The notes under the pieces: model-generated
Database searches by the model: none
What the model saw: the letters and a program-made list of their open reading frames with translations, nothing else
What the model was told of the DNA's origin: nothing
Shown here: in pieces, positions 12,974 to 27,200 of the stretch
Layout: each line of letters opens with the position of its first letter
Numbering within the stretch: position 1 is the first letter of the stretch
Made by a program: the position numbers and the translations under genes
NCBI GenBank assembly: GCA_012295275.1
Contig: CM022667.1
Span: forward strand, 18,137,245-18,201,244
From: Chrysomallon squamiferum
Taxonomy: Eukaryota; Mollusca; Gastropoda; Neomphalida; Peltospiridae
Reading direction: 5' to 3'
DNA length: 64,000 nt

Positions 12974-15865
12974 TCTCTCTCATACATTCACACACACACA
13001 CACAAACAAAAACACAGATGAACACATATTAAAAAACCCAGTTTTGGACACTGTTCTGTAAGTCTGTGTCTGAGTATAAAGTTAAGAGTTTGTGAATGAG
13101 TTAGAGAGTGTGCTTGTGTGTGCGTACACATACATGTATAAGAAAGAGGTCTACTAAAATAATAATATGTTAAAAAAATACTGGGGATATGTATGTGGGG
13201 TATGTACATGCATGCATGGATGTATAAGGAAATGAAATACTAAAATAATGACAGGTAAGTGAATGTACCTGGGAGGACAGGGCTGCTCATTACAAGGAAA
13301 TACTCCAGTCTCTGGTTTGTTGTCTGTATTGCAGAACTTAGCATCAACCTCCTCTTGCAGGTTACGATGACACAAAGCTGACACAGTTTTCTGACCTGTA
13401 CAGCAGAGAATACCAGTTACACATAACAGTTGACTGACAGCCATTCAATGTTTAGATGACTGAAAGTGATGACTTTACTTCACAGTAGAGAGTAAGGAAA
13501 TATATCCTGTATTCTGTGGAAATTACATTCTGTTTTGCTATGCAATTTAGATCTCTAGTTAAAGAGGGTTATTTAAACTCTTAATTTCAAGCTTTTAAAC
13601 AGTGCTCATTTATCTTTATTAAATAATCTATTAGATAATATGAAGATGTAACAAGCTCACCTCCAGCACAAGGCTCACTACATGAAGACACTGCTACACT
13701 CCAAGTGTATTTGACAGGAGATGATGTGGGTGACATTTCTTCACTAGTTTTAGGAATAGTATATTGATATTTTATCCCTGGGTTTCTGTCTTGTACAAGC
13801 ATCTGAACAAAAAACAAAACAGTAAGTAATGAAATGATGACACATAAAGAACAAATGTTTTAATTAATACCAAATCAACAGATTTCAAAACTACATTTAT
13901 TTGGCATAATCATATGCACATTAAGGAAAATAGAAATAATGACAAGAATGTTCTATAAGGATCTTACACCTTTTCAGTTAGTAGTGATCATCTTTTATAA
14001 GAACCTTCCCAAAGACAGGAGAGACATAACATGATCACTGCATGGTTTACTACATGATGGTACTGTGGAGAAATGAGTGCAAACTTACATCTGAATATGT
14101 TACAAACATCATTAGGAATGAAACATTTTGAACATTTACATACTTAGCAAATATAAAATTTATACTGAAATGTATCTGTTATGTGATTTAAAAAAAAAAA
14201 AAAAAAACAACTAACAAAATTTGTGGACCCTTTTGTGTAGAATATTCAATGCAAGAACATCACATGTCATGTCAATTTTGGATATATCAGAGTTGTATTC
14301 TAAGGATTCAATATGGAAATGTTGAACGATAATATTATGTCAGCTATTACTATTCTTAATGCGTTTGGAACTGTTACAAGATAACATCAATATTATTATT
14401 ACTTATAATTAGCTATCATTTACCTCAAGAATAAGATCTTCTCCCAGAGGTCCATCAGTTTCTAGAGACTCTGGTTCATTGTAAGGTCTCTTGTAAGAAA
14501 AGTCAGCACCCCCCAGTCTGTAAACACCAGGCCAAGCTACACGCCTGTCTCCATTCAAATAGTACCGTCCATAGATATTCCTTATTGCCAAGTAGTTGGA
14601 TGAAATCCTTTTTTCGCTCACTCTCACAAAGCGGGCAGACTTGGGAAGAACAGCTATTGGAAAATAGGCTGGTGAAAAAAAAAAATTATAAAGAACAACA
14701 AAACATATATATACATTGTTTATTATAATGTGTTTTGTAGTAGTGAATAATAATAAAAAATTTCATTATGGTGAAATCTGGTACTAAAGTGTTCAGACAA
14801 CTACTGATTGAAATATATATTTTCTGCTCAAAAGCTTTAAAATTTAAAAATATTTTGCAAAAAAAAAAAAAAAAAAAAAATATCATTTTTATTAGTAAAC
14901 AGAGTTATATGGTCATATTTTCTAGTTTGACCAAACCCAGATCTGCTTAGCATATTTTACATAACCATCACAAACTCACTGTTTAACTTGGGATGTTGTA
15001 TGTACTCTCCAGTGATCAGTTTACATGTAGAGTTGTCTCCATTGCATTTACCACAGATGTCATTCTTAGCAGTAGACCCCACAATCCTGTCACAGCCAAC
15101 AGACTACAGAAAGAAAAACAAAATCCACAAAAATAAAAAGATATAACAACAAACAAAACAATTATTTCTTTTGTTATTATTACCAAATTATCATTGTCAT
15201 CAAAAAATAATTAAATTAATTATTAAAAATAATCATAATCTCCTTCTTAAAGGAAAAGCTTTGTTTTATCGTTATTTTAATAAATGGAAATTTAATTTTG
15301 GCACATATCAGTGAATTGATTCAAAGAGATTGTTTTTCCTGAAAGGTATGTAAATAAGTCAGACCTGTAGCAAAAATATTGTCTTATAATGTTGTGTTAT
15401 TCCTTTCATTAGAACAAACATACATTCCCACTGCTATAAAATATCATACCAACAACAAATATTGTTTATTAAAATGTCTGCAATATTCTCATTTACCACA
15501 CTGTAGATAAACCTGGTCAAGACACAAGAAAGTCTGGAAATTGAAAAATGCTAATTTGATTTTATAACTTAAATATAGCTCACTATGGTGATGGTGGTTA
15601 GTCCACTGGACTACAGTGATTTCGGTGTATATATTGGGTTGAGGAATAAGTCTTTGCGGTTAATAATTCATTCAAATTTATTGCAGCGGCACTGAAAACC
15701 TTTTTAACCATTGGAAAGAAGTGGTAAGTAACAATAGAGAATACATTATTGTTATCAGTTAAGCTTAAGTTTTTTTCTATGAAATTTAATTTAACTACAA
15801 TGACTTATTCCTCAACCCAACACACAAACACACAAACACACACACACACACACAAACACAAACAC

Positions 15866-15905
<40 letters not shown>

Positions 15906-16163
15906 GTACATACACACACACACACGCGCGTCTTCTTCAACTTTCAGAAAAATGTACAATACATATATAAAAAATTAAAAAAATGTTCATGTTACTGAGT
16001 ATGACATTCCAAATAGCACATGTATTTCAATCCTGAGTTTTGAAATTCAAACTGATACAAACTGATACATGTTCAAACAGTCAACATTTGTGACCCATGT
16101 CTTGCTTCAAGATAGCAAGAAAAATGAATATTTAATATGAAACTTTACTTTGTGTATTGGTGG

Positions 16164-16206
<43 letters not shown>

Positions 16207-17500
16207 ATTGTATGAACATACAACAGTCCAGACAAATAATAATAAAATATTTAGTCAACATACCTGACAGGTTTCGTCTACACAAATGCCTCCATTTTTG
16301 TTGCATTTTGTCCCATCATCAGCTTTGTGTTTTATAGTAAACACATAACTGAAAGTGTCTGCAACACAGTACAAGTGACAAGGTTCATGTTCTGAAATAA
16401 TAAAAAAAAGATTAACAAATTATCTTAAGTAAGAATTATATATAAATAACATTATTTATAATCTCATAGAAAAGAAAGAAAGCTTATGAAAGAAATAAAA
16501 GGTAATATTTGTACAAAAACAGTTTCTGTTGTATGTAATCCAGTGGCACAGAAATTTACTTTCAGATGTTAATTTACAATCAAATTCAGACTAGAGCTCC
16601 ACTGATCTATCCACATTCCAACCACTAACTGGTAACATTATATAGAAAATCCCTGTAAAACATATAAAATATATCACCAGACTATCGTAACAAAAATATT
16701 GTCGCTTCTAATGGAAATCAATATGGATTTTTATCTGATTTTTCATGTCTAAAATATTTAATGAACCAACTTGATTATTAATTAATATGTCTAATTATGC
16801 AAAAAAATGTTTTTATGTTTGTTAATTAAACATAAAATTAAAAATTTGCTATTTTTGTCTTTAATAATTTCTTCAATGAAATTTTAATATTTAAACTGAT
16901 ATGAAGTTTAATAAAAAAAATTTACATTACAAAACAATGATTGATACAAAATGTTTGTTTATTTGTGTATAAAATAATAGATGCAAATGTGCTTTTTTAA
17001 AATAATTATTCACATTAATACTGATATTCACATGACAGCAATATTCATAGTTGGATTATTCCAGCAGTCATGCATGACACATTTACATACATCTCTAAAA
17101 TGCACAATACTAGTGTTTACCAAAAACAAATATTAATAAAAAGTTTTAAAAAATAGGGAATAATCTAGAAAATTGTGTAATTTTTAAGCTGTTTAGTGGA
17201 TTCTGAAGATATTAAACAAATTGGTGGCTATGACAAATATTTTGTTGCTAGTCTGATGTTGTCTGTACCCACCATCAAAGAGTTTTTTGTAAGGCTTCCA
17301 CTGAAGATACCAGCCTCGGAAAGGTTTTTGATCATATCTTGAACATTGTACTGCATGAAAATCATCTCCATATGGACATTCCTGTAAAAGATTTAACTTA
17401 TTATACACATGTATTTACAATAATACCAACAACTGTTACAGATATTAAACTCCATAAACTTCATAATTGTGATGATAACCTGGTAGATGACACACATCCA

Positions 17501-17539
<39 letters not shown>

Positions 17540-18185
17540 TGAAAAGTTCACGACTGTTAGAAAAATGCAATTTTCTTGCAGGTGCACACCTATTAAAATA
17601 TGCTGCTCAGCAGGAAATCTCAGCTATTTATCAGTTGACTGAGTTAAAATTTAAATAATAAATATTGCCTAAATACAAAAAACCATAAATAACCCAGTAA
17701 TAAATGAGAAATAAGTTGTACTTTATTAAAATAACTTTAAACCAAGTTAGACCTACCTATCTACATACATATAGCTATCTATATATAGCAATTTAAACCT
17801 ACCTACCTACACACATACATACATACAGTATCTACATATAACAATTTAAATCTACCTACCTACCTATTTAAATACATATAGCTATCTATAATATAACAAT
17901 TTAAACCACCTATTTCCACACACACACACATTTATACATATGTACAAAAAAAAAAATTCTCCTACCTGAACTTTACAGATTTTCACATCATGTACTTTTC
18001 CTTTGCAAGCACTGCCACCATACTGAGGACTGAAGTTAAGACAGTTCATTTATTATTTCCATGCTAATCAATATGTTAATTCAGGATATTTAAAGCATTG
18101 TTACCTTTTCAGTTCATTTTTGATATTGAACATTGTGATGTAATAATGCTTAATATAAAAAAAAACAGATGCTGAGAATGAGATT

Positions 18186-18221
<36 letters not shown>

Positions 18222-21200
18222 ATGTATATTTATGCTATTTCTTTGCATCTCTTTTTTTCTGGGTTTCTTTCTCTTTTAACTTATGGTGGGTTTAACCACC
18301 AGATTAAAAATAATCTGAAAAACAAGGTAACAAAAAAGACAGGAATTCATGATAAATTAACAGATGTCTTAGTCATTGCTGTTTTTTTATCATTATATTT
18401 TAAATAGTTATTGCAGTGTTTTATCATTTTATTTCAAATCATAGCAATGTTTTTATCATCAAACAGGACAACAACTTTCTTAGTTACTATGACAGGGCCA
18501 TGAAAGTAACACAGGAGACAATGATATTATCTGTTTAATCAATCAACACAGGTGACTCATAAAGAGATTAAGTAGCTGTTATTGTGAGGAAGAAAATATA
18601 TAAATCTCACAATAAGAAATATTCAGTCTTCTGCTCCAGTGCCAGGGACCACCACCATCACTAACCTGAAGTGTTTAGCTCAACATGGGACACTTTATGT
18701 GTCTTTTGTGACATGATTACACAGATGAATGACAATAAAAAATGACTGCTGAGGTGTAAGTGAAAATATAAAAAGCCAAGTTGCAGAAATGTTTATGACC
18801 TGTGGCAGTTACAAAAGCAATCCCCTCACTATACACCTCGTTGTCAAGATAACTGGCCACTTTAACTGTGGTAGAGATATTGACATAATAAACGTTTTGT
18901 CACAGGATGATCCATCTTGCTAGTTGGAGCATTGTTGGCAAACAAACAATTTATTCCCAAGCTTTCGCTTGTGAACCAGAAAAAATAGGCACAACCTCAA
19001 CAGCTTATTTGGCATTGTGACAGTGACTATATTAGTGTAACAACAGCTATGTTATTGTTTTGTATGGGCTGTGACAACAATCGGTTACTGTATTGTATGG
19101 TTAGCTGGCTTGAAAAATCAAAGGCTGCCTTTGACAAAGACCGATTGTTGACAGCAATGAGAGTCGGCAGAGTTAGGTTTCTTTCTTTTCACACAGAAAA
19201 GCAGTCTGATTTCACATTTTGTGTTTTTATTTACCAGCCAGGATTAACTGCCAGACACATTAGCTTTTTAACCACATGGTTTTTTACTTCTCATTCTCAG
19301 CAAATTAATGGGGAATTGAAGGAGAAACAAGATAAAAAAGAGTGAAAAAAGAATGACTAAGAAAATGTAGAGAAAATGTGTATACTCTTACATCTATCTA
19401 GTCACAGGTTTTATGTGTGGGTGACCATCATGGTTTCTTGTCTATTTTAGTATATTAATGTTGGTTTTGTCAAGGTACATTATGTTTGAATAAATAATGT
19501 GAATAAAAATAAAAACTGGAAAATTAAAGGAAATTTTCCACTCTTTTCTGTATTTTCTTCAGTTATTATATATCACCAATACTTCCAAATATGATCATTG
19601 TACAAACAACAAAAGTAAAGAAAACTTGATTGTAAACATGTGTTAGTTGCAGGTGGTGATTCACTGAATGTAAATTATTTTTCACAGATTTAAATTTAAA
19701 CTCACAGTGGCTGTGTACAATCTCTATATCTCTTGGAAACACCTTGACCACAAGTTCTTGAACATCTTGACCACTCAGACCAATGCGACCAGTCTCCATT
19801 CACTGGCTTTGGCCCTTTACTGCCATACTCTACACAATTTCCTTGGCGACACCACTGAATAGTTAAATAATTAGACTGAAGTTTCCATTTAGTGTTCCAG
19901 TCAAGAATATAATTATAAATATATTTATTTTATTTTATATATTGATGTGTATAACTGAATCTTAAATTTCTTTCAAGGATTATATAATTTTATACATATT
20001 TGTGTGTATTTGTGTATATGTCAACATGGTCATCATTAAAAAGAAGTAGAAGTTCACTTTTATTATTTATTATAATATTTAGGGCATTGATAAAATTATT
20101 TTAAATTTATTAACATCCAGATTAAACAATTATTTCTATAATAATTAATCTAAACGTTTTGGCCTTTAATTGTGTAAATTAATGCCATGAAGTGAAATAA
20201 ACACTGTGCCTACCTACCATACCTCGCCCACATGATGTACCCTCAGCAGCTGGCAGGAATTTTGTTTCACATCGCTTGTTGCCTCGGTAACACCATAGGG
20301 CTTTGCATATGTCCTGAAACAAGATTGGACATCATTTTAAAACCAAGCATATTAATTTCAAATTAGTTAAACAGATTATAAAAATATGGTGAAATATAAT
20401 TTTTTTTTTTTTTTCTAAGACTAATAACAAGAATGTCAGTTTATAAAGATTAAACATGAAATTGGAATATGTTTTATTAAAAATTTATTATAAGTTAGAG
20501 GACTATCAAGAGTCAGCTGAAAAATAGTCTGTTTATTCATATTTTTCTCCAAAGCAAAAATTATTCTGTCATGTTGCTTCCATCATTAACATCAGTTGCA
20601 AAAATCTGCTTTTAGTAGTAGCAGCAAATGATTTAATTTGTTTTATCATTTTAAGAACTTCACTATACAAAAGTTCATTCAATGTATAAAAGTTTGTGTG
20701 TTTTGTCAATCCATTCAGGTTTTTTAATTTGCTAGTCATTACTGATTTTCTCTCTGACAAAATGTTTAGTTTCACACAGTTGCTGGTAATGGTCACTATG
20801 TTTTAAACTGCATAGATAAATCTTTCTGTTTACACAGTTTAATGAAAACTATTCTGTTCATTTCACTTTAAAGTGCATTGAAAGTTTGATATGTTACTGT
20901 ATTTTTGGTTGCTCTGCCATTACGATGAATGCAATAAGACAGTGCAAAAGGTGCAAAACCAAATAAATATTACTAAAATAATCTTGTTCATCTATCTACA
21001 AATAGTAACTACAAGAAGACTGGCATCATGATTTATTATTCACAGAAGTGCAATCATTTCATTTCATGCAGTAGTCTAATTACATACAAACTGCCATACT
21101 TGCAAAATTATTGACAAAGCTAATTACTGTATAATTGTTGTTTTGTTGTGAAATTTAGTCGATGGCATCTGGATTAGACAAGGTTTTGTTCATAACAGAT

Positions 21201-24200
21201 TAATGATAGTTGGAAGTGACTTTGAAATAGTGCTAGTTTGTACAGAAACCCAGATTAATATTAATATTGAGACAACATTACATAATTTGAAAGATAAAGT
21301 AAAATGTGACCCAATTAAAACTTATGATATAAGAAACGACAACAAACAACAGAAAAATCAAAACTGAATAAACAGAATTAACAAAAAAATTACCTTAATG
21401 AAACCAGTTTATAAAAAGAGTACAAAAAGGTGTACTTTTGTATTTAACTGACCTTGCCAAAATCGTATGTGCAGAGCCTGGCTTTGTGTCCGAATTGCCA
21501 TCTACATTGAATGTCAGCATTGTAGAGCTCGCCAGGTAGTTTGTCTGGAAACTTTAACTCTGCTACATGCTTTGGTTTGTCATCCAGACAGTCAGACTGT
21601 GGTGTACTAAAACATACAATGTACTAGGCTGTGAAATTATATACAAAAGCATTTCTAATTATAAAATTAGGTAAGTATGTGCCAAACCTTCAATGCACTA
21701 CTGTTATGTATGTTGTATGAGAAGGCATCTTTGGCTGGTTATATTGTATTAATATTACGTATCTATATAATATCTGTCTGTCTCTATATCTGAATGCTTG
21801 TGTAAGTATATAAGGGTCATTCCGTGTCAAATCACCCAATGGTTTAAACCCGACCGTCTCAGATTTTTATGAAACTTGGTATACTTGTTGACTGGGATCC
21901 CACAGCACCAAATCTGAAATGTTAGCTCAATCAGACCAGTGGTGTGGGAGATACGGCCCACCGAATTTTGAGATTTTTGCCAAAAATGGGTGTGACCACC
22001 AACCTTAGAACCCTCATATCTTAGGAACTACTGGGCCAATCTTCATAAAATTGGTATTGTTAGAAAGGCAAAATGACAAGGATACCAAATCTGCCATTTT
22101 TGTTTAGTTTGGAAAATATTGGAGTACCTTGACCTTTTGACCTTTGCTATGACCTTGAAATTGACCGTGTGGATCACGTGATCTTGAGATGACCTTTATT
22201 GAAATTTAATCTCCCACATGTTAACTAAAACATATAAAAGTTTCCTGGGTGTAATATTTTTTGTTTAGCCACAATATAGATTTAAAAAATGCACATACAT
22301 GAAAATAACACCTTTTCAGCCATTAACATCTGATTAACTAAAACCTGAATGATCAATTCTGGATGCTAGGAATCACCATCTCTCTTGATCATCGAGTAAG
22401 ACATTGTAGGCCTACATGTATGCATAAAGTTCACATATAAAAGTTTCCTGGGTATAATATTTTTTGTTTAGCCATAATAGAGATTTAAAAAATGCATACC
22501 TGCATGGATGATTGATACAATGCATTACAATGTACATTTTCTCTGAGACTAAAAAACTTATCTTTGGAGTTAAAACCCACCTGACATGTCTGAAGGAATG
22601 CCTGAAGGATATGAAAAGATGCCAAATGGCATGACATGTTCTACACAGTCAGGCTCAAAGGGTTAACAGGAAGTGATGCTTCAGACAGGTCAGGAACTCC
22701 TTTAGATTCCCTGGTGCAATCCCCATTGAGCACATGGCAATTAGAAGTTTAAGACAAAAAGTTTCTTCATCTGCATTTCTTTGACAATCTGAAGCTTTTA
22801 AGTTGGACACAATGTCAGATGTTGATATATAAACAATATTTTTATTTCATAAAACCTATTAAGTAATTTTATCATGTCATGTGGGCCTTGCCATTGGCTT
22901 TGAACAAGGTTTCAGTCAACAACAGTACAACCCAGTCTGAAATCAAACGTCATCAAGTGATGTACTGCATAATGTATTTGTACACCCAGTCTTCGCACAG
23001 AGTATGAACAAGGTCTACTTCACCTTAATAAACTGTGATTTATACTTGAGAAGATTGACATAAATGCCCAAGACTTGTGGGCCTTTGGCAATAACACATG
23101 TACTCTGCTGCCATTTTATGACCTGCTTAACTTTACTGAAAGGGTTTCAGGATTTAATTTAATATTTAGGAAAGCACTGACTTTGTTCTATTGAATTGAA
23201 GGTGCAGGCCAATACTGAAAATCCTTATTTCGTCCAGGGCTAACTGCAGCTTTAACTCTCCTGAAAATATGTGTTATCAACACCATCATATCAAAAAGGA
23301 GTTGTTGCGAAGTGTATGGAAAACTGAGGAAGTCGAACTCCTCACTCTTTGAAGTGGGATCAAAACATCGGGACATCAAGAGTATCACGAACAAGAACTT
23401 TTCATCAAATTTTCAACATTGCAGAAAAACTGTTGTGATCCCCTTAATCACCACCCTGAGCAAGCACGCACTAGATCTTTAAGAATTGTTAGCATGGGCA
23501 CTTACAAATGCTTAGTAAATCCTCCAAAGACACTAGTGCCAGGAGACAAGTTGTGCTGTGACTGTCTGATTACCCTTCAGAAATCAAAGGTCCTGCAGAG
23601 GATGGGTTTAGGATGGTGGTATTACAATGGGAGAATTTGGTGATAACTTGCCAGACAAACCGCTGGTTGTTGTTTCCCCAGAAAAGGACTTTGATTTGAA
23701 TTCTATTCTGTCGAGTTTAGGGCTAAAAACTCCTGTCAAACTCCATTCTCTAGCACATTCCAGTAAATGAATGAAAGGACAGAAAAAAACTAGCATCAGC
23801 TACAGTAACATTAAAATGACATGTTAATTCTGAATCCTACCCAGAGCGTGTGCAAATCTTGATTTTGTCACCCTTTACCATTGAAAGGACAATGAATTGA
23901 AGGAGGAAATAATCCAATTTTATGAAAGTGATGAGAACAGTAGAATGTGTCTGGGAATGAAGGATATAGTGAGCATTTGAAACAAACATAGTGAGAAGGT
24001 TAAGCATCAGAAACACCTAGTTCTCTCAAATTTATGTGAACTTTATGCATACATGTAGGCCTACAATGTCTTACTCGATGATCAAGAAAGATGGTGATCC
24101 CTAGCATCCAGAATTGATCATTCAGGTTTTAGTTAATCAGATGTTAATGGCTGAAAAGGTGTTATTTTCATGTATGTGCATTTTTTAAATCTATATTGTG

Positions 24201-27200
24201 GCTAAACAAAAAATATTACACCCAGGAAACTTTTATATGTTTTAGTTAACATGTGGGAGATTACATTTCAATAAAGGTTATCTCAAGATCACGTGATCCA
24301 CACGGTCAATTTCAAGGTCATAGCAAAGGTCAAAAGGTCAAGGTACTCCAGTATTTTCCAAACTAAACAAAAATGGCAGATTTGGTATCCTTGTCATTTT
24401 GCCTTTCTAACAATACCAATTTTATGAAGATTGGCCCAGTAGTTCCTGAGATATGAGGGTTCTAAGGTTGGTGGTCACACCCATTTTCGGCAAAAATCTC
24501 AAAATTCGGTGGGCCGTATCTCCCACACCACTGGTCTGATTGAGCTAACATTTCAGATTTGGTGCTGTGGGATCCCAGTCAACAAGTATACCAAGTTTCA
24601 TAAAAATCTGAGACGGTCGGGTTTAAATTTCTTTTTTTTTTGGGTGATTTGACACGGAATGACCCATAAATACTTTTTCGTGTTATATTAGTTTGTTGGA
24701 TCGTTATGTGTGTGTTTCTTTTTGTGTGAGTGTGTGTGTTTGTGCATGTGTATATGTGTTTGTGTGAGTGTCACTCATGTATGCATGCACACTTATGTTC
24801 ATATCTCTTTGTGTGAAAACATACTTAAGAAATCTCATCAGATAGGCTCTGCTACAAACTGACCACTGGAAGAGTCCATCTTTGCCAACCAGGGTGGGAG
24901 CCATTATAGACCCAGCACTCTGAGTGCAATAGTTTCCTTCCCCATCATGGAACATGCCAAAACTGAAACAATAAAAATGAATATTTTTATTTTGTTGTAA
25001 ATTTGGAATTTTATTATTTTTTATTTATTTATTATTATTGTTTTTAAATAAATATATAAAATAAATTTAATGAATTAAAAATACTATTTAAAAGTAAACA
25101 AAAAAAATACTGATAAACCAACTTGTGTCCAATTTCATGTGCAATTGTCAGAGCTGTAGCGAGGCCATTGTCTTCATTGATAGTACAGCTTCTGATTCTG
25201 TTACACATCCCTTCTATTGGCGCAAAACCTGCACAAAATGAGTCATGTTAGAAACACTAATATAAAGATTATTTTAATAAAACAGTGCTAGTATAATCAG
25301 TGTGACAATGATTTTTTATACAAAATCATCCAGAATTTAATGGCATTCATTTAGATGTAAAGATATACTGAAATACGACTGATTTAACCAAGTTTCATTT
25401 TTAATACATTTTTAAAGATAATTTGATATTGATTAAAATTTGTATATATTACCATACTTTTAATGTGATGCATTACTTTAATGATATAAATGCTTCAATG
25501 AATATTTCTCTACTAATCATTAACAAATCTGCTCTACACAATGACCTGAACACACATCTACACTAGTATCTGGTAAATGTTTATTACAATTGATGACACT
25601 GCAAGGATATAATATAAAGTAAGAATAATTTAAATTATACATAATATTAAATTTATTTCATATACAGTTAACCTGTCTAAAGTTGATTATTTTTATATTC
25701 AGTTTAAAATGGCTCACTGTATTTTCAAACACATTACTAAATTCACATACTTTAACACAAGAATTCATTTAACAAACACATTCCATACAAAAATTAAAAA
25801 ACCTAGATGAGTCTGATAACACAAAATTTATCATTAAATAAATCTGAATATTATTATTTTTAAATGTTTACAGAATTTGCCTTCAGGACACAAACACCAT
25901 ATCAAGATGCAGATAACAGAGTTCACTGTTATCACTTTGAGAGTCAGTCACATACTGATTTTTTATTTTTTTTAAATGTGGCTCATACATTTCTATTGAA
26001 TGATTGCATTAGATAAAAAGTTGGACAGCTGTAAAAATATGATTTTCACTAATTTATTGAATGACAAATATATTGAATTTTTATAAATGATCACCGAAAT
26101 TCCTGAAAAGTAGTGCTAGCTAAGTGCACTATCTATGGAACCTTCTAGGATTAACTTTTTACCCAGAGTATCACATGGAGCATTCTTGTAAGAACACAGA
26201 TCCATTCCTGTAAGTAAAATGGCATGGTCATGTTGTCTTCCATTGGCACCCACCAGTACAGACTGCCAGGCACAGAAACTATTGAGTGTGTGATCAGCAT
26301 GATGATTTATCACAAGACCAGGCTACAAGACAAACATCACAACTAAACAGAATACATCATCATTCAGACCAATTAACAAAAATAAAGATGTCAGCTTATT
26401 GTACTTAATAACAATAAAGATATAAAATTATAATAAATCTGTTTAACACCTACAAAGGTGAAATATAATAATTCCATTCACAAAATCAAAAAAATAAAAT
26501 TGTTATACTTAACAAAAAGAAAGATATAAAATTGTTCCACCTAACAAAACTAAAGATATACAATTATAATGAATTCACTTTATAACCACTAAAGACATGA
26601 GATAATGATTCCATTAACAAAAACAAAAATATAAAATTGTTACACTTCACAAAAAGAAAGATACATAATTGTTAAATTTAACCAAAATAAAACACAGAAA
26701 ATTGTTATACTTAACCAAAATAATGATAATAGTTTTATAATGGATCCATTTAACATAATATATCTAGAAAGACCCAGTCAGTGTGATCCCCACATACTGT
26801 ATATAAAGAAAATACTGCAGACCAGTTTTACAGCTTCACCTCTGGCAGTGGACATATAGTAACTAATATTATGTAGTAAACACATTAGAGTGCAAAACTG
26901 TTTAAGTGAAACTAATTAAAGGGTTTTCTAAAAAAGAGAACAAAGTATGGATTCTATGAAAAATAGATGTTGACTTACATCCAACTCAACTTTAGATTGT
27001 TGGTTTTATTCATTTTTCTACTTTAAAGTAAATTTAATACCTTTAATTTTTGTGTGGTTGTTATGATTTTAGTTGTAATAGCTTTTGAAGTACTAGTTAC
27101 ACTAATTATTTTTAGTGTTATTGTTATTATTAATAATATTATCATTATAGTTAATTTTACTGTAATGGTTGTTGGTATTGTTGAACAATTTCAGATGTGT

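Larger units (their letters stand above)
15104..16263 (-). other. Intron with a MITE and microsatellites
   Basis: A 1.2-kb intron. It holds the mariner-type MITE at 15634-15820 and the CA/TA array at 15822-15930. Just before the MITE, a segment near 15590 (GGTGGTTAGTCCACTGG) looks faintly tRNA-like, but it is too short to call a SINE. Confidence 0.8.
21814..24665. mobile_element. DNA transposon with ~630-bp terminal inverted repeats
   Basis: The element starts GGGTCATTCCGTGTC at 21814 and ends with its reverse complement at 24665. The flanks are ATAA at 21810-21813 and ATAA at 24666-24669, a likely 4-bp target duplication. The arms (21814-22437 and 24033-24665) match almost base for base. 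The 1.6-kb centre holds remnants of a plus-strand coding region (Cys-rich, CCDP motif, later [11 protein letters not shown]) broken by stops. The class is not certain; long arms and a short AT-rich duplication would suit several cut-and-paste superfamilies. It sits wholly inside the intron between the 24825 and 21606 exons. Confidence 0.9.
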
